Source: Paenibacillus aestuarii
GTDB lineage: Bacteria > Bacillota > Bacilli > Paenibacillales > NBRC-103111
Length of the DNA: 64,000 bases
Direction: 5' to 3'
Assembly: GCF_027789125.1 (NCBI RefSeq)
Contig: NZ_JAQFVF010000089.1
Coordinates: 248,001-312,000, forward strand
Both the position numbers and the translations under genes were made by a program. Below are positions 8,579 through 16,143 of this stretch, piece by piece. A model generated the notes under the pieces. It made no database searches. It had not been told where the DNA came from and worked only from the letters and a program-made list of their open reading frames with translations. Position 1 is the first letter of the stretch. The number at the start of each line of letters is the position of its first letter.

Positions 8579-9594
8579 GCGTACAACCCCCTGGACTCAA
8601 TTGAAACCGCATGGGCGATGCAAGGAATGCTCTCACCCTGTTGGAAGGAGAGCGGAGACAATAGCGCTCCAGTCGCCACAACGAGCATGCGCTTGATCTC
8701 TCCCTTCTCCATCCGCTTCAGCAGATGGCCGTAAGTGACGGTTGCTGAGCAAGCGCAGCCGCTGCCGCCGGCCTGAACGGCCTGTTTGTTCACATCGTAG
8801 ATGATCAAACCGCAATCCTGATAGGTCGTCTGCCCGATCGGAAATTGATGCTTCTCGAACAGCTCATTGGCAATGCCGTACCCGACCGTGGCGAGGTCGC
8901 CCGTCACGATCAAATCGTAATAGCCAGGCTCGATGCCCAAATCGCGGCAGTGAGCCTGGATCGTATCGACGGCCGCCGGTGCCATGGCGGCCCCCATATT
9001 AAACGGATCCTTGATGCCCATATCTACGATCCGTCCAATTGTGGCTGAGGTGACGACAGGTCCGTCACCCTTGGCACCGAGCACGGCGACGCCTGCGCCG
9101 GTCACCGTGTACTGCGCCGTCGGCGGCTTCTGCGAGCCGTACTCCGTCGGATAGCGGAACTGCTTCTCCGCGGTGCAGTTATGGCTGCAAGTGCCGCTCA
9201 TCGCATACTGAGCGGCACCTGAATCCACCAGCTGCGCGGCGATCGCCAGCCCTTCCATCGACGTCGAGCATGCGCCGAAGATGCCGAGATAGGGCATATT
9301 CAGCGTTCGCGCAGCAAACGTATTGGAGATGATCTGGTTCATCAGATCACCGCCGACGTAGAAGTGCACCTGGCCCTCTTCCAGCCCGGCTTTGTCCAGC
9401 GCCCGCTGCGCCGCTTCTTCAAGCAGCGCTTTTTCCGCTTTTTCCCACGTTTTTTGGCCAAGCATCAGATCCCCGTGAACGATATCGAAGTCCTCACTGA
9501 TCGGACCTAGTCCCTCATCAGGGCCAACGACAGTTGCCGCCGCCAAAATCACCGGACGATTCTTAAACACCCAACTCTGATGTCCCTTCAGCAT
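8575..9594 (-). CDS. spoVAD: Stage V sporulation protein AD (SpoVAD)
   Basis: A 339-residue protein of the SpoVAD family, a thiolase-fold protein that binds dipicolinic acid on the inner spore membrane. The sequence has the thiolase-like block GIFGACSTSMEGLAIA around residue 107 and GSGCACSATVTYGH near 280. The start ATG is preceded by GGGGGGTGAG, lies 8 nt before the end of spoVAC in overlap spacing, and the stop overlaps spoVAEB. It is therefore the middle gene of spoVAC-AD-AEB. Confidence 0.95.
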   Translation of the reverse strand: MLKGHQSWVFKNRPVILAAATVVGPDEGLGPISEDFDIVHGDLMLGQKTWEKAEKALLEEAAQRALDKAGLEEGQVHFYVGGDLMNQIISNTFAARTLNMPYLGIFGACSTSMEGLAIAAQLVDSGAAQYAMSGTCSHNCTAEKQFRYPTEYGSQKPPTAQYTVTGAGVAVLGAKGDGPVVTSATIGRIVDMGIKDPFNMGAAMAPAAVDTIQAHCRDLGIEPGYYDLIVTGDLATVGYGIANELFEKHQFPIGQTTYQDCGLIIYDVNKQAVQAGGSGCACSATVTYGHLLKRMEKGEIKRMLVVATGALLSPLSFQQGESIPCIAHAVSIESRGLYA

Positions 9595-9601
9595 GCGCTG
9601 C

Positions 9602-10075
9602 TCACCCCCCAGTTCCCAAAATCAAATGGACGATCCCGACTACAAAGGCGGCTACCGTACCGAACACAATCACGCTCCCGGCCAGCTTGAACATGCTGCT
9701 GCCGATGCCCAGCACAAGCCCTTCCGCACGGTGTTCGATCGCCGCAGAGCACAGCGAGTTGGCAAACCCGGTTACAGGGACAGCCGTGCCCGCGCCGGCC
9801 CATTGCGCAATTTTATCGTATATGCCAAAGCTCGTCAGGACGACGGAAATAAAAATTAAACAGGCCACCGTCGGATTACCGGCAGTCTTTTCCGTAAAGC
9901 CGAACCAATGGATGAAAATCTGCATAAAACATTCACCGATGAGACAGATGACCCCGCCTACCAAGAAAGCGCGGAAGCAGTTTTTTAGAACGGGCCGTGG
10001 AGGCTCTTTCTCTTTGGCCAGCTGCTGGTATTCCTGCTGCGTCATCGTCATATTTTTCTTTTTATTGTTGGCCAT
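9602..10075 (-). CDS. spoVAC: Stage V sporulation protein AC (SpoVAC)
   Basis: A 157-residue integral membrane protein with a basic N-terminus and about four membrane segments, of the SpoVAC family. SpoVAC of Bacillus behaves as a mechanosensitive channel in dipicolinic acid release. The segment AGAGTAVPVTGFANSLCSAA parallels the one in SpoVAEB. A CAGGAGGG ribosome binding site precedes ATG 10075. The spoVAA, spoVAB and spoVAF genes are absent here, as in the shorter spoVA2-type operons. Confidence 0.95.
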   Translation of the reverse strand: MANNKKKNMTMTQQEYQQLAKEKEPPRPVLKNCFRAFLVGGVICLIGECFMQIFIHWFGFTEKTAGNPTVACLIFISVVLTSFGIYDKIAQWAGAGTAVPVTGFANSLCSAAIEHRAEGLVLGIGSSMFKLAGSVIVFGTVAAFVVGIVHLILGTGG

Positions 10076-10099
10076 GGTGTCCCTCCTGCCTCAAGTTGA

Positions 10100-10960
10100 T
10101 CACGATTTTAACAAGGTTTCCAACTCGCGGATCACCCGCTTCATTTTATCTGAAGACTCTGTATACATTTGCTTCGCACCGGCATGCTTGGTGGTGAGGG
10201 CGAACAACTCCAAATCCGCTTCGCACTTTTTGAGCGTCGCCAGCAGCAGCGGCTTCTGGCTTGGCTTCGGTACCTTCAATTTATCGTCGTAAAGATCGAC
10301 TGTCAGTTCCCCGTGCGTATCCACTTGACCGAGGAATACATTCTCTATGGTAACCCCGATTTTATCCAGTTCGGTGTGCAGCCAGCCTCTGCTCTTGCCC
10401 GCCGTCGCCAACGGCTCGTCCTGAATGACACCGTCCATAATGACGGTTTGATTCGGCTTCTCGACCGTTAGCTGCATCCCCATATGTTTCGGGGTCAGAG
10501 GCTGATTCTCAGATTTCAGCAGGACGCTCAAATCCCCGCTCGTTTCCAGCATGGCGAATTCCACGTCAGCCAATTTGAAGACGCTCTTGGTGCGCAGCTG
10601 CTCGAGCAGCTCGTCCGCGGTGTAGCGCTCCTTCTTCAAGTTGTCTTCGAGCACTTTGCCATCTTTGATCATGACCGTTCCTTTGCCTTCAAACCATTGC
10701 CGCAGCGTCTTGCTCTTGAGCGTCAGCATTTCCAGCACCAAGGGCACAATAAACCAGACGAACATGGCTATCAATCCATAAGAGTAGTGGCTCTCCAAGT
10801 CTAATGAAAGAACGCCGGCCAAGTCTCCGATGGCGATACCCGTGACATACTCGAAAAACGTGAGCTGGGATATTTGTTTTTTGCCAAGAATCCTTGTGAA
10901 AATAAACATCGTCGCTAGCGCCGTAAACGAGCGAATGACGATAACGAACCATTCAGGCAC
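10100..10960 (-). CDS. DUF421 (YetF-like) membrane protein with C-terminal DUF1657-like domain
   Basis: A 286-residue protein. Three N-terminal membrane helices are followed by the soluble YetF/DUF421 domain (GKGTVMIKDGKVLEDNL) and by a C-terminal helical stretch (LATLKKCEADLELFALTT) that resembles the separate 68-residue DUF1657 protein encoded divergently. I use GTG 10958-10960 (MPEWFVIVIRS), 7 nt after AAGGGAGGG, instead of a TTG at 10990. It leads the spoVA operon here. In heat-resistant Bacillus strains DUF421 and DUF1657 genes accompany spoVA2, so a role in spore properties is likely. Confidence 0.85.
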   Translation of the reverse strand: MPEWFVIVIRSFTALATMFIFTRILGKKQISQLTFFEYVTGIAIGDLAGVLSLDLESHYSYGLIAMFVWFIVPLVLEMLTLKSKTLRQWFEGKGTVMIKDGKVLEDNLKKERYTADELLEQLRTKSVFKLADVEFAMLETSGDLSVLLKSENQPLTPKHMGMQLTVEKPNQTVIMDGVIQDEPLATAGKSRGWLHTELDKIGVTIENVFLGQVDTHGELTVDLYDDKLKVPKPSQKPLLLATLKKCEADLELFALTTKHAGAKQMYTESSDKMKRVIRELETLLKS

Positions 10961-11076
10961 AAACTTTCCCTCCCTTTCCGTATCCTCCAAACAAAGTCAT
11001 TATGCGCGTTTTTGGAGCTCGCTATCATCGTCCGCTCGTGGTTTTAATTGGCAATAATGTAAACAGCGATAGCGGG

Positions 11077-11083
11077 CATATTA
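11077..11083 (+). promoter_or_regulatory. Possible forespore-type -10 element
   Basis: CATATTA fits the -10 pattern of sigma-F/sigma-G promoters and lies 18 nt before the ribosome binding site of the DUF1657 gene. The -35 match is weak, so this is tentative. Confidence 0.25.
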
Positions 11084-11115
11084 AGATGCGTTGATAGCTC
11101 AAGGAGGTGATTATT

Positions 11116-11322
11116 GTGACAGTAGCCGCTCAAGTCAAGACAACTTTGGCTTCATTAAAAAGCGCACAAGCCAACCTGGAAACTTTCGCGCTAAGCACGC
11201 AGAATCAAGAAGCGAAGCAGCTTTTTGAAAATGCTGCTACAGCAACTCAGCAAATCGTAGATCAAGTTTCTTCTCGCGTTCAACAACTGGAAAATGAAGA
11301 ACCGCAATATAAGGGATTCTAA
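11116..11322 (+). CDS. DUF1657 family small protein
   Basis: A 68-residue, almost fully helical protein (TVAAQVKTTLASLKSAQANL) that matches the DUF1657 pattern and resembles the C-terminal domain of the DUF421 protein transcribed the other way. The GTG start at 11116 follows a perfect AAGGAGGTGA at 11101-11110. The molecular function is unknown; the family is linked to spoVA2 operons. The gene has its own terminator and shares a divergent promoter region with the DUF421-spoVA operon. Confidence 0.88.
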   Translation: MTVAAQVKTTLASLKSAQANLETFALSTQNQEAKQLFENAATATQQIVDQVSSRVQQLENEEPQYKGF

Positions 11323-11337
11323 TCGTTCGTAAAATGA

Positions 11338-11375
11338 AAACAGCCTGCTGCGATCTGGAATCGCGCGGGCTGTTT
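11338..11375 (+). terminator. Terminator after the DUF1657 gene
   Basis: Inverted repeat AAACAGCC / GGCTGTTT with extra pairing inside the loop, just past the stop codon. Confidence 0.7.
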
Positions 11376-11406
11376 CGTTATTTCGGTGACATTTCATGAA
11401 CGGAAT

Positions 11407-11502
11407 TTAAATGATATGGTCACCTTCCATCCAAAGCATCAAGATCACACAGAGCAGCACAAACAAAATCAAAACCAATAGGATGAACTCCTCTTTGGGC
11501 AT
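11407..11502 (-). CDS. Tiny single-helix membrane peptide (31 aa)
   Basis: A short frame from ATG 11502 to TAA 11407 encodes 31 residues: MPKEEF, a run of about 18 hydrophobic residues (ILLVLILFVLLCVILMLW), then an acidic tail MEGDHII. The composition is that of a small sporulation or stress membrane peptide, like YjcZ-type proteins, but I cannot assign a family. The upstream AGAGGCGG is a modest ribosome binding site. It lies downstream of the 46-aa gene and the protease gene on the same strand. Confidence 0.55.
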   Translation of the reverse strand: MPKEEFILLVLILFVLLCVILMLWMEGDHII

Positions 11503-11534
11503 AAATGCCGCCTCTCATTCTATGATAGGATGCA

Positions 11535-11675
11535 TCATTCCGTCGGCTGGCCGGATGCCTTGCGAAGCTCATTGGCGAGACGGTGAAACTCAGCTCTCGC
11601 CTCCGCATCTTGCGTAGCATTATAAGCAGCAGATAGGAAGGCAATGATCGTATTCGCATCTTGCACGCTTAACAT
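11535..11675 (-). CDS. Small hypothetical protein (46 aa)
   Basis: A 46-residue helical, acidic protein starting MLSVQDANTIIAFLSAAYNA. The start ATG 11675 has a strong GGGGAGGTG ribosome binding site 5 nt away, and that site overlaps the stop codon of the protease gene, so the two are coupled. Function unknown. Confidence 0.7.
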   Translation of the reverse strand: MLSVQDANTIIAFLSAAYNATQDAEARAEFHRLANELRKASGQPTE

Positions 11676-11679
11676 GGAT

Positions 11680-12438
11680 TCACCTCCCCGTCCAGTAATC
11701 AAAGGTTAGCGCAGCGTTTTTGAAAAAAGCATAGGACATATATCCGTAGCCCTTATCGCCCCAATTTTTACCCCAGGAATTGCGTACGATCATCGTGCCT
11801 TGCCCTTTCTTCTTGCCATCCCGATAGCCAACAGCTAGCAGGGCATGACCTCCCAGAAGCTGTTCTTTGTTTCGGTCTGGGTAAGGAATGCGGCCAGTTC
11901 GTGCCGCCTGCGCCCCTTCGAAAGACTCGTAAATCCAAATCCCGAACACAACAGGCTGACCATCGGCCAACGCCGCTTTGATGCCAGCCAGATCGTGAAT
12001 GCGATGATAAGCATCGATGCGATACGCACCTGCAGCAGCTTCAGCCCCATGATCGGGCTGGGTTTTAAAATTGGCGATCTGGTAAGGCCATTCCGCCTCC
12101 GGACAGACGCCAGTTTTCTGCAGCACCTTCATCCCATCCCGGATCGAAGCCCCGGAATCGCGGTTCACCGTGCCTTCCAGCTTCCGTTCGTGCCAGTAGT
12201 GGAATAAGCGCGAGAGCCGCGTCGTCGCCCGGGTCTCTTTGCGCAGCCAATATTCCCGCAATCCGCTGACGATCGCATTGGATGTGCAAGAGCCAAGCCG
12301 GCCTTGGTCGACGATCGGCGAAAGCTCGGGCCGCAGGTCCACCGTGCGCGGCAGCTGCGTTTCACGAATATAATTCGTACTGCGGTAAAATAGATCGCGA
12401 AAATCGCGGGCATCTCGTTTTACCGTGTATTTTCTCAT
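11680..12438 (-). CDS. C1 (papain-like) cysteine peptidase without signal peptide
   Basis: A 252-residue papain-family protein. The oxyanion Gln and catalytic Cys are in VDQGRLGSCTSNA (residues about 43-54), the His in GGHALLAVGYRDG and the Asn in VRNSWGKNWGDKGYGY. The usual GSCWAF is GSCTSNA here. No signal peptide and no inhibitory propeptide are visible, so the enzyme is probably cytoplasmic or packed in the spore. Two tiny genes follow in the same operon. The spore-related neighbourhood suggests but does not prove a role in sporulation. Confidence 0.88.
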   Translation of the reverse strand: MRKYTVKRDARDFRDLFYRSTNYIRETQLPRTVDLRPELSPIVDQGRLGSCTSNAIVSGLREYWLRKETRATTRLSRLFHYWHERKLEGTVNRDSGASIRDGMKVLQKTGVCPEAEWPYQIANFKTQPDHGAEAAAGAYRIDAYHRIHDLAGIKAALADGQPVVFGIWIYESFEGAQAARTGRIPYPDRNKEQLLGGHALLAVGYRDGKKKGQGTMIVRNSWGKNWGDKGYGYMSYAFFKNAALTFDYWTGR

Positions 12439-12533
12439 GGATGTACCCTCCTAGCTTGTGCCGGCTGATGTACTCCATTATATTCACCCATAGGCAATCG
12501 CGTTCTGGGCGAGCTGTGTTCTGGGCGTTAAGG

Positions 12534-12575
12534 AAAAAAAGCGCACCATCCATAATATGGAAGGTGCGCTTTTTT
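12534..12575 (-). terminator. Terminator after marR
   Basis: Inverted repeat AAAAGCGCACC / GGTGCGCTTTT with long A and T runs on both sides. It ends the MarR gene and could work in both directions. Confidence 0.85.
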
Positions 12576-12598
12576 GGGCAAACTGACCTGAATGTATG

Positions 12599-13036
12599 TT
12601 ATAGGTTCGCTTTTATTTTCAAAATCAGCTCGGATAGCGTTGACTGCTCTTCCGTCGTAAGCGCCTGCGTGATGCGCTGCACGAAACAGTCGCAATGCCG
12701 GGGAAAATGCTCCATCAGCTGATGGGCTTTCTCCGTTGGCGCAATAATGAAACATCTGCGGTCACCAGGATCGAGCTTACGATCGATACAGCCCTTCTGC
12801 TCCAGACTGTCCAGAAGCCTTGTCAAGGTGCTGAGAGAAACCGACGGTACTTGCTGGGCGATTTCCTTGACCACGAGCGGCCCCTTCATGCTCAGGATGT
12901 AAAGAATGTTGAATTCATGCCGGGAGAGCTCCGCGCTGCAAGCAAAGCTGTACTGGTACTGTTGTAGAGATTGCCCCATGTTAATCAGGAATTCTCTAAT
13001 AATTTCAGCTTGCTGTTGTTCTGTTCGCAGCGACAT
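12599..13036 (-). CDS. MarR-family transcriptional regulator
   Basis: A 145-residue winged-helix protein. The HTH lies around residues 58-80 (GPLVVKEIAQQVPSVSLSTL) followed by the wing segment GCIDRKLDPGDRRC, with the D-x-R motif typical of MarR. Flanking helices form the dimer region. It is monocistronic, with its own terminator, and has an imperfect dyad just upstream. No neighbouring target or ligand can be named. Confidence 0.88.
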   Translation of the reverse strand: MSLRTEQQQAEIIREFLINMGQSLQQYQYSFACSAELSRHEFNILYILSMKGPLVVKEIAQQVPSVSLSTLTRLLDSLEQKGCIDRKLDPGDRRCFIIAPTEKAHQLMEHFPRHCDCFVQRITQALTTEEQSTLSELILKIKANL

Positions 13037-13056
13037 AAGGACAACCCTCTCATTCG

Positions 13057-13077
13057 TAGTTTGAATCCAAATTACTA
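13057..13077. promoter_or_regulatory. Imperfect dyad upstream of marR
   Basis: TAGTTTG and CAAATTACTA face each other around AATC, 20 nt before the start codon. The two arms differ by an insertion, so an autoregulatory MarR operator is only possible. Confidence 0.3.
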
Positions 13078-13196
13078 GAGAATCCTGCAGAAGTCAATGG
13101 ATGAACAGCGACACTTTATTATTTTACTTTGACTTGCCATTTTGCAGAGTCGTTCTGCTGTTGCTGCAATCCTTCACCTCGGGCATACCGCTGCTT

Positions 13197-13400
13197 TCAT
13201 GTAGCTGACTTCCTTGATTCCAGCTTGATCAGGCCCATAGATGAATGTTTCATTCTGATCATATGATCTTTTGGCGGAATGTAATGCCAAGGTGAAATTA
13301 TCATTTTTTTTGATAGATTAGGAAGAATATCTCTACGAAGGTTGCGTATGATTGAGTTACTGTCTTGAATACTCCCTCCACGCAAACATTTGCGACCGAC
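13197..13400 (-). other. Intergenic stretch with a possible decayed reading frame
   Basis: The minus strand is open from about 13496 to a stop at 13197. The part below 13380 has protein-like composition (SIIRNLRRDILPNLSKK, SPWHYIPPKDHM), but there is no ribosome binding site or recognisable family. It may be the remains of a gene. The rest of 13078-13745 holds no gene. Confidence 0.25.
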
Positions 13401-13478
13401 AACATACTCGACAGGGTCGGAGGCTATGGATGGGCTTAACCGCTGAACAGAATGTTGCACCAACCAGTGGTGAGGCTG

Positions 13479-13610
13479 CAGTCCGAATTGGCCCAACTAA
13501 TTGCAGCCAGTACCGATGAGTTGCGGCTGTAGTTAGGATTTGCCCACTTACAGCGGCTATATGGGCTATGCACGGCAATTTCATGCCAGTAAGTGGGCAC
13601 AATCGGACTG
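13479..13610. repeat. Nested palindromic intergenic element
   Basis: Outer arms at 13479-13495 (CAGTCCGAATTGGCCCA) and 13594-13610 (TGGGCACAATCGGACTG) pair with a few mismatches. Inner arms TGCCCACTTAC (13541-13551) and GTAAGTGGGCA (13589-13599) pair perfectly. A further copy of AATCGGACTG lies at 13652-13661. It looks like a non-coding repetitive element. Confidence 0.6.
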
Positions 13611-13693
13611 TAGAGGGATTGGGAGGGAGACAGGCTGCAATAAGTCAGCTAAATCGGACTGGGGCGCGTCCGGCCATCCCCTGTTATAAATTA

Positions 13694-13736
13694 AAAAGCG
13701 CAAGCACTAGGGGCTAACCCTCATACTCGCGCTTTT
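13694..13736 (-). terminator. Terminator after rhaM
   Basis: AAAAGCGC / GCGCTTTT with additional loop pairing, directly downstream of the rhaM stop. Confidence 0.65.
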
Positions 13737-13745
13737 GCTATCTTA

Positions 13746-14072
13746 TTAGGCCAAGAAAAATACTTCTCTCATCGGTGTAATCGGTACCGCTTCACGGAAA
13801 TCAAAGGAGCCGATCACCATCTTCGAGGTAATCGCATTCCAGCGATTGCAAGCCTCACTCTCGGCCAAATAAGCAAACGCCTTATCCAGGTCGTCACACT
13901 GGAAGCAGTAGAAGAACTGCGCGCCATTTTGGAAAATGGAATAGTCGCGAATTCCCGCTTTACTATGTTCCTCCATAATTTCCGGCCACGGAGCCAAGTG
14001 CATGCTAACATACTCTTCCAAACATTCTTCCTTAATGGTCCAAGTCCATGCGAATTTGCCACTGCCAGCCAT
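13746..14072 (-). CDS. rhaM: L-rhamnose mutarotase
   Basis: A 108-residue protein of the rhamnose mutarotase family, which interconverts alpha and beta L-rhamnose. The conserved start of the fold is visible (YVSMHLAPWPEIMEEHSKAGIRDYSIF), with the family's histidine and tryptophan. It follows a cupin gene and a GH4 glycosidase on the same strand, 27 nt after the cupin stop. No rhamnose isomerase is in the window, so it may serve a rhamnose released from plant oligosaccharides. It could act on a related deoxysugar. Confidence 0.88.
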   Translation of the reverse strand: MAGSGKFAWTWTIKEECLEEYVSMHLAPWPEIMEEHSKAGIRDYSIFQNGAQFFYCFQCDDLDKAFAYLAESEACNRWNAITSKMVIGSFDFREAVPITPMREVFFLA

Positions 14073-14099
14073 CCGGTTTCACTTCTCCCTTATTATGGA

Positions 14100-14417
14100 T
14101 TATCGCTTAACGAGGTCTTCACGAATTGGCGTAAAGACATCCAGCAAAGCCGACGCCTCCAAAGCTGTCACTCCATGCTGCGCACCGCTAGGTATGTATA
14201 CGGTCTGCCCCTGCTCGATCACCGTCTTGACACCGTCGATCGTAAATTCGATTTTGCCCTTGAGACAATAGGACATTTGCTCATGTACGTGGCTGTGCTG
14301 ATAACCAACGGCTCCAGGCTCAAAATGAACTTCCATCATCATCAAGCCGCCGTCAGCTCTTAAAATGCAGCGCTTAACGCCCGGTTCGGCCGGCTCCCAG
14401 ACTCCAATATTCGACAT
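14100..14417 (-). CDS. Cupin-domain protein (KdgF-like)
   Basis: A 105-residue single cupin. The metal-binding motif is HSHVHEQMSYCLKGKIEF (about residues 42-59), followed by the second cupin motif near PSGAQHGV. Small cupins of this shape next to uronate genes include KdgF, which linearises unsaturated uronate from pectin or alginate. The neighbouring GH4 enzyme and the kdu operon 7 kb away make this attractive, but the sequence alone does not fix the substrate. Confidence 0.8.
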   Translation of the reverse strand: MSNIGVWEPAEPGVKRCILRADGGLMMMEVHFEPGAVGYQHSHVHEQMSYCLKGKIEFTIDGVKTVIEQGQTVYIPSGAQHGVTALEASALLDVFTPIREDLVKR

Positions 14418-14511
14418 TTGCTCTTCCCCTCTCTAAGTCACCCGGATATCATGCCCCCTCATTATAACCGAAAAGAACACGAATGAACATACATGGATGC
14501 AAATGAACGCA

Positions 14512-16017
14512 TTAGGAGCTCGCCTTTGCGCGATCTTTCCCTTTGTCAGCTTCAGCGGCATTCCGGCGCGCCGATGCGCGATCCTGCTGCATCTCTTCGA
14601 CCGACTTGACTTTCAGACGCGCTGCGCCTTCATACGGCTGCGTCGGAATCAAGTCGCCTGCAGCAAGGCGCTGCTTCGCATCGGCAATCGCCGCCCCGTA
14701 CTGCGGCAGCCAGCGTTCGCCTGCGACCAGCATCTCGTCGACCATTTGCCAAATCTCCTTCGGATTGCAAACGGCGCCGACGAGCGGGTCCATCATGAAC
14801 GCTTGCCGCAGCAGCTGGTCGTCGCCGTGCACGGCCGCTTCTACAGCGAGCCGCTGCACGGAGATGCTGGCGCTGCAGACAGCGGCCGGTCCGAGCGGCA
14901 AACTGCCGATGCGGGGCATCGAGATGCCGTTCTTGTCGACATAGCCCGGCGCTTCAATGACCGCATCGCTTGGCAGATTGGCGATCACGCCGTCATTGAC
15001 CACATTGAAGTGGCCCCGATAGACGCGCCCCGTCTCCAAGCCCTCAATGATATAGGAGCCGTGCTCCTCGCTCCGTTTGTCCCTGGTGTAGGCGAAAGCC
15101 GGCTCCTGCATCCAGTTCGGGAAGTCCGTCTCGAACCAGCTGCGCCCCTCGGTGCATACCCGCAGATAGCCCCCGGTCTCGCCATTGATCCAGCTGCCCA
15201 AATCGATCCATTCCTGGATTTCTTGCGGGCGCTTGCGATACCAAGGCACATATTCGCTCAAGTGCCCGTTCGACTCCGTGCTGTAATAGCCGAAGCGGCG
15301 CAGCATGTCGATGCGCACTTTTTCGGTACGGGCCAGCTCCGGATGCTGCTCCATCGCCGCCAGCAACCGCCCCGTCAAATCTTCACCCTGATGGCGAATC
15401 TGCACATACCAGGTTTGATGGTTAATGCCGGCGCAGACGATATCGACCTCTTGCTTGCGCAGACCGAACGCCTCAGCAATCTGGCTGTGCCCGTGCTGGA
15501 CACCGTGGCACAAACCAACGGTACGGACGCCGCCATATTGATTGCACGCCCAGGTCAGCATCGCCATCGGGTTCGCATAATTCAGCAGCAGCACGTCGGC
15601 TCGTGCGACCTCACGGATATCCCGGCAAATCCGCAGCATCTCGGCAATCCCCCGCTGTCCGTACATGATACCGCCTGCACACAAGGTGTCTCCAACACAT
15701 TGGTCGACCCCATATTTCAGCGGGATATCCACATCGGTTGCAAAAGCTTCAAGGCCGCCTACGCGGATCGTGCACAGCACATATTTGGCGTCCTTGAGCG
15801 CTTCACGGCGATCGGTCGTCGACTGGATTTGAATAGCAAGACCGTTCTCGCGAATATCCCGCTGGCACAGCTCGGTTACCATATCCAGATTGTGCTTATT
15901 AATGTCCGTAAAAGCCACCTGAATATTGTGAAATTCAGGCACAGCGAGTAAATCACGCAGCAGGCCGCGCGTAAATCCGATACTGCCGGCGCCGATAAAG
16001 ACAACTTTAAAAGACAT
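14512..16017 (-). CDS. Family 4 glycoside hydrolase (alpha-galactosidase/alpha-uronidase type)
   Basis: A 501-residue NAD- and metal-dependent GH4 enzyme. The N-terminal Rossmann motif is VVFIGAGSIGFTRGL, and the metal site is GLCHGVQHGH with its Cys and His, followed by AGINHQTW. The CHG-type motif is that associated with uronidase-like GH4 enzymes rather than CNxP phospho-glucosidases, so an uronide or galactoside substrate is likely. I start at ATG 16017 (MSFKVVF), after GAGAGGATG. Upstream codons to 16110 lack a usable site. A perfect cre lies 55 nt upstream. Confidence 0.88.
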   Translation of the reverse strand: MSFKVVFIGAGSIGFTRGLLRDLLAVPEFHNIQVAFTDINKHNLDMVTELCQRDIRENGLAIQIQSTTDRREALKDAKYVLCTIRVGGLEAFATDVDIPLKYGVDQCVGDTLCAGGIMYGQRGIAEMLRICRDIREVARADVLLLNYANPMAMLTWACNQYGGVRTVGLCHGVQHGHSQIAEAFGLRKQEVDIVCAGINHQTWYVQIRHQGEDLTGRLLAAMEQHPELARTEKVRIDMLRRFGYYSTESNGHLSEYVPWYRKRPQEIQEWIDLGSWINGETGGYLRVCTEGRSWFETDFPNWMQEPAFAYTRDKRSEEHGSYIIEGLETGRVYRGHFNVVNDGVIANLPSDAVIEAPGYVDKNGISMPRIGSLPLGPAAVCSASISVQRLAVEAAVHGDDQLLRQAFMMDPLVGAVCNPKEIWQMVDEMLVAGERWLPQYGAAIADAKQRLAAGDLIPTQPYEGAARLKVKSVEEMQQDRASARRNAAEADKGKDRAKASS

Positions 16018-16071
16018 AGATTTCATCCTCTCTGTTATCACTTTATAGGCATATTGTAGCAAACGGCCTCC

Positions 16072-16085
16072 TGTAAACGTTATCA
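16072..16085. promoter_or_regulatory. CcpA cre site upstream of the GH4 gene
   Basis: TGTAAACGTTATCA matches the cre consensus TGWAARCGYTWNCW at all 14 positions. It lies between the AraC gene and the GH4 gene, so carbon catabolite repression of the glycosidase operon is expected. Confidence 0.75.
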
Positions 16086-16143
16086 AATTTCTCACCATTT
16101 CACGGATCAAATGTCAAAAATACGAACCTCCTGAGCACGTCCG

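Noticed and set aside
14497..15951. 484-codon plus-strand frame opposite the GH4 gene
   Set aside because: It runs antisense to a well supported GH4 gene and has arginine- and leucine-rich shadow composition.
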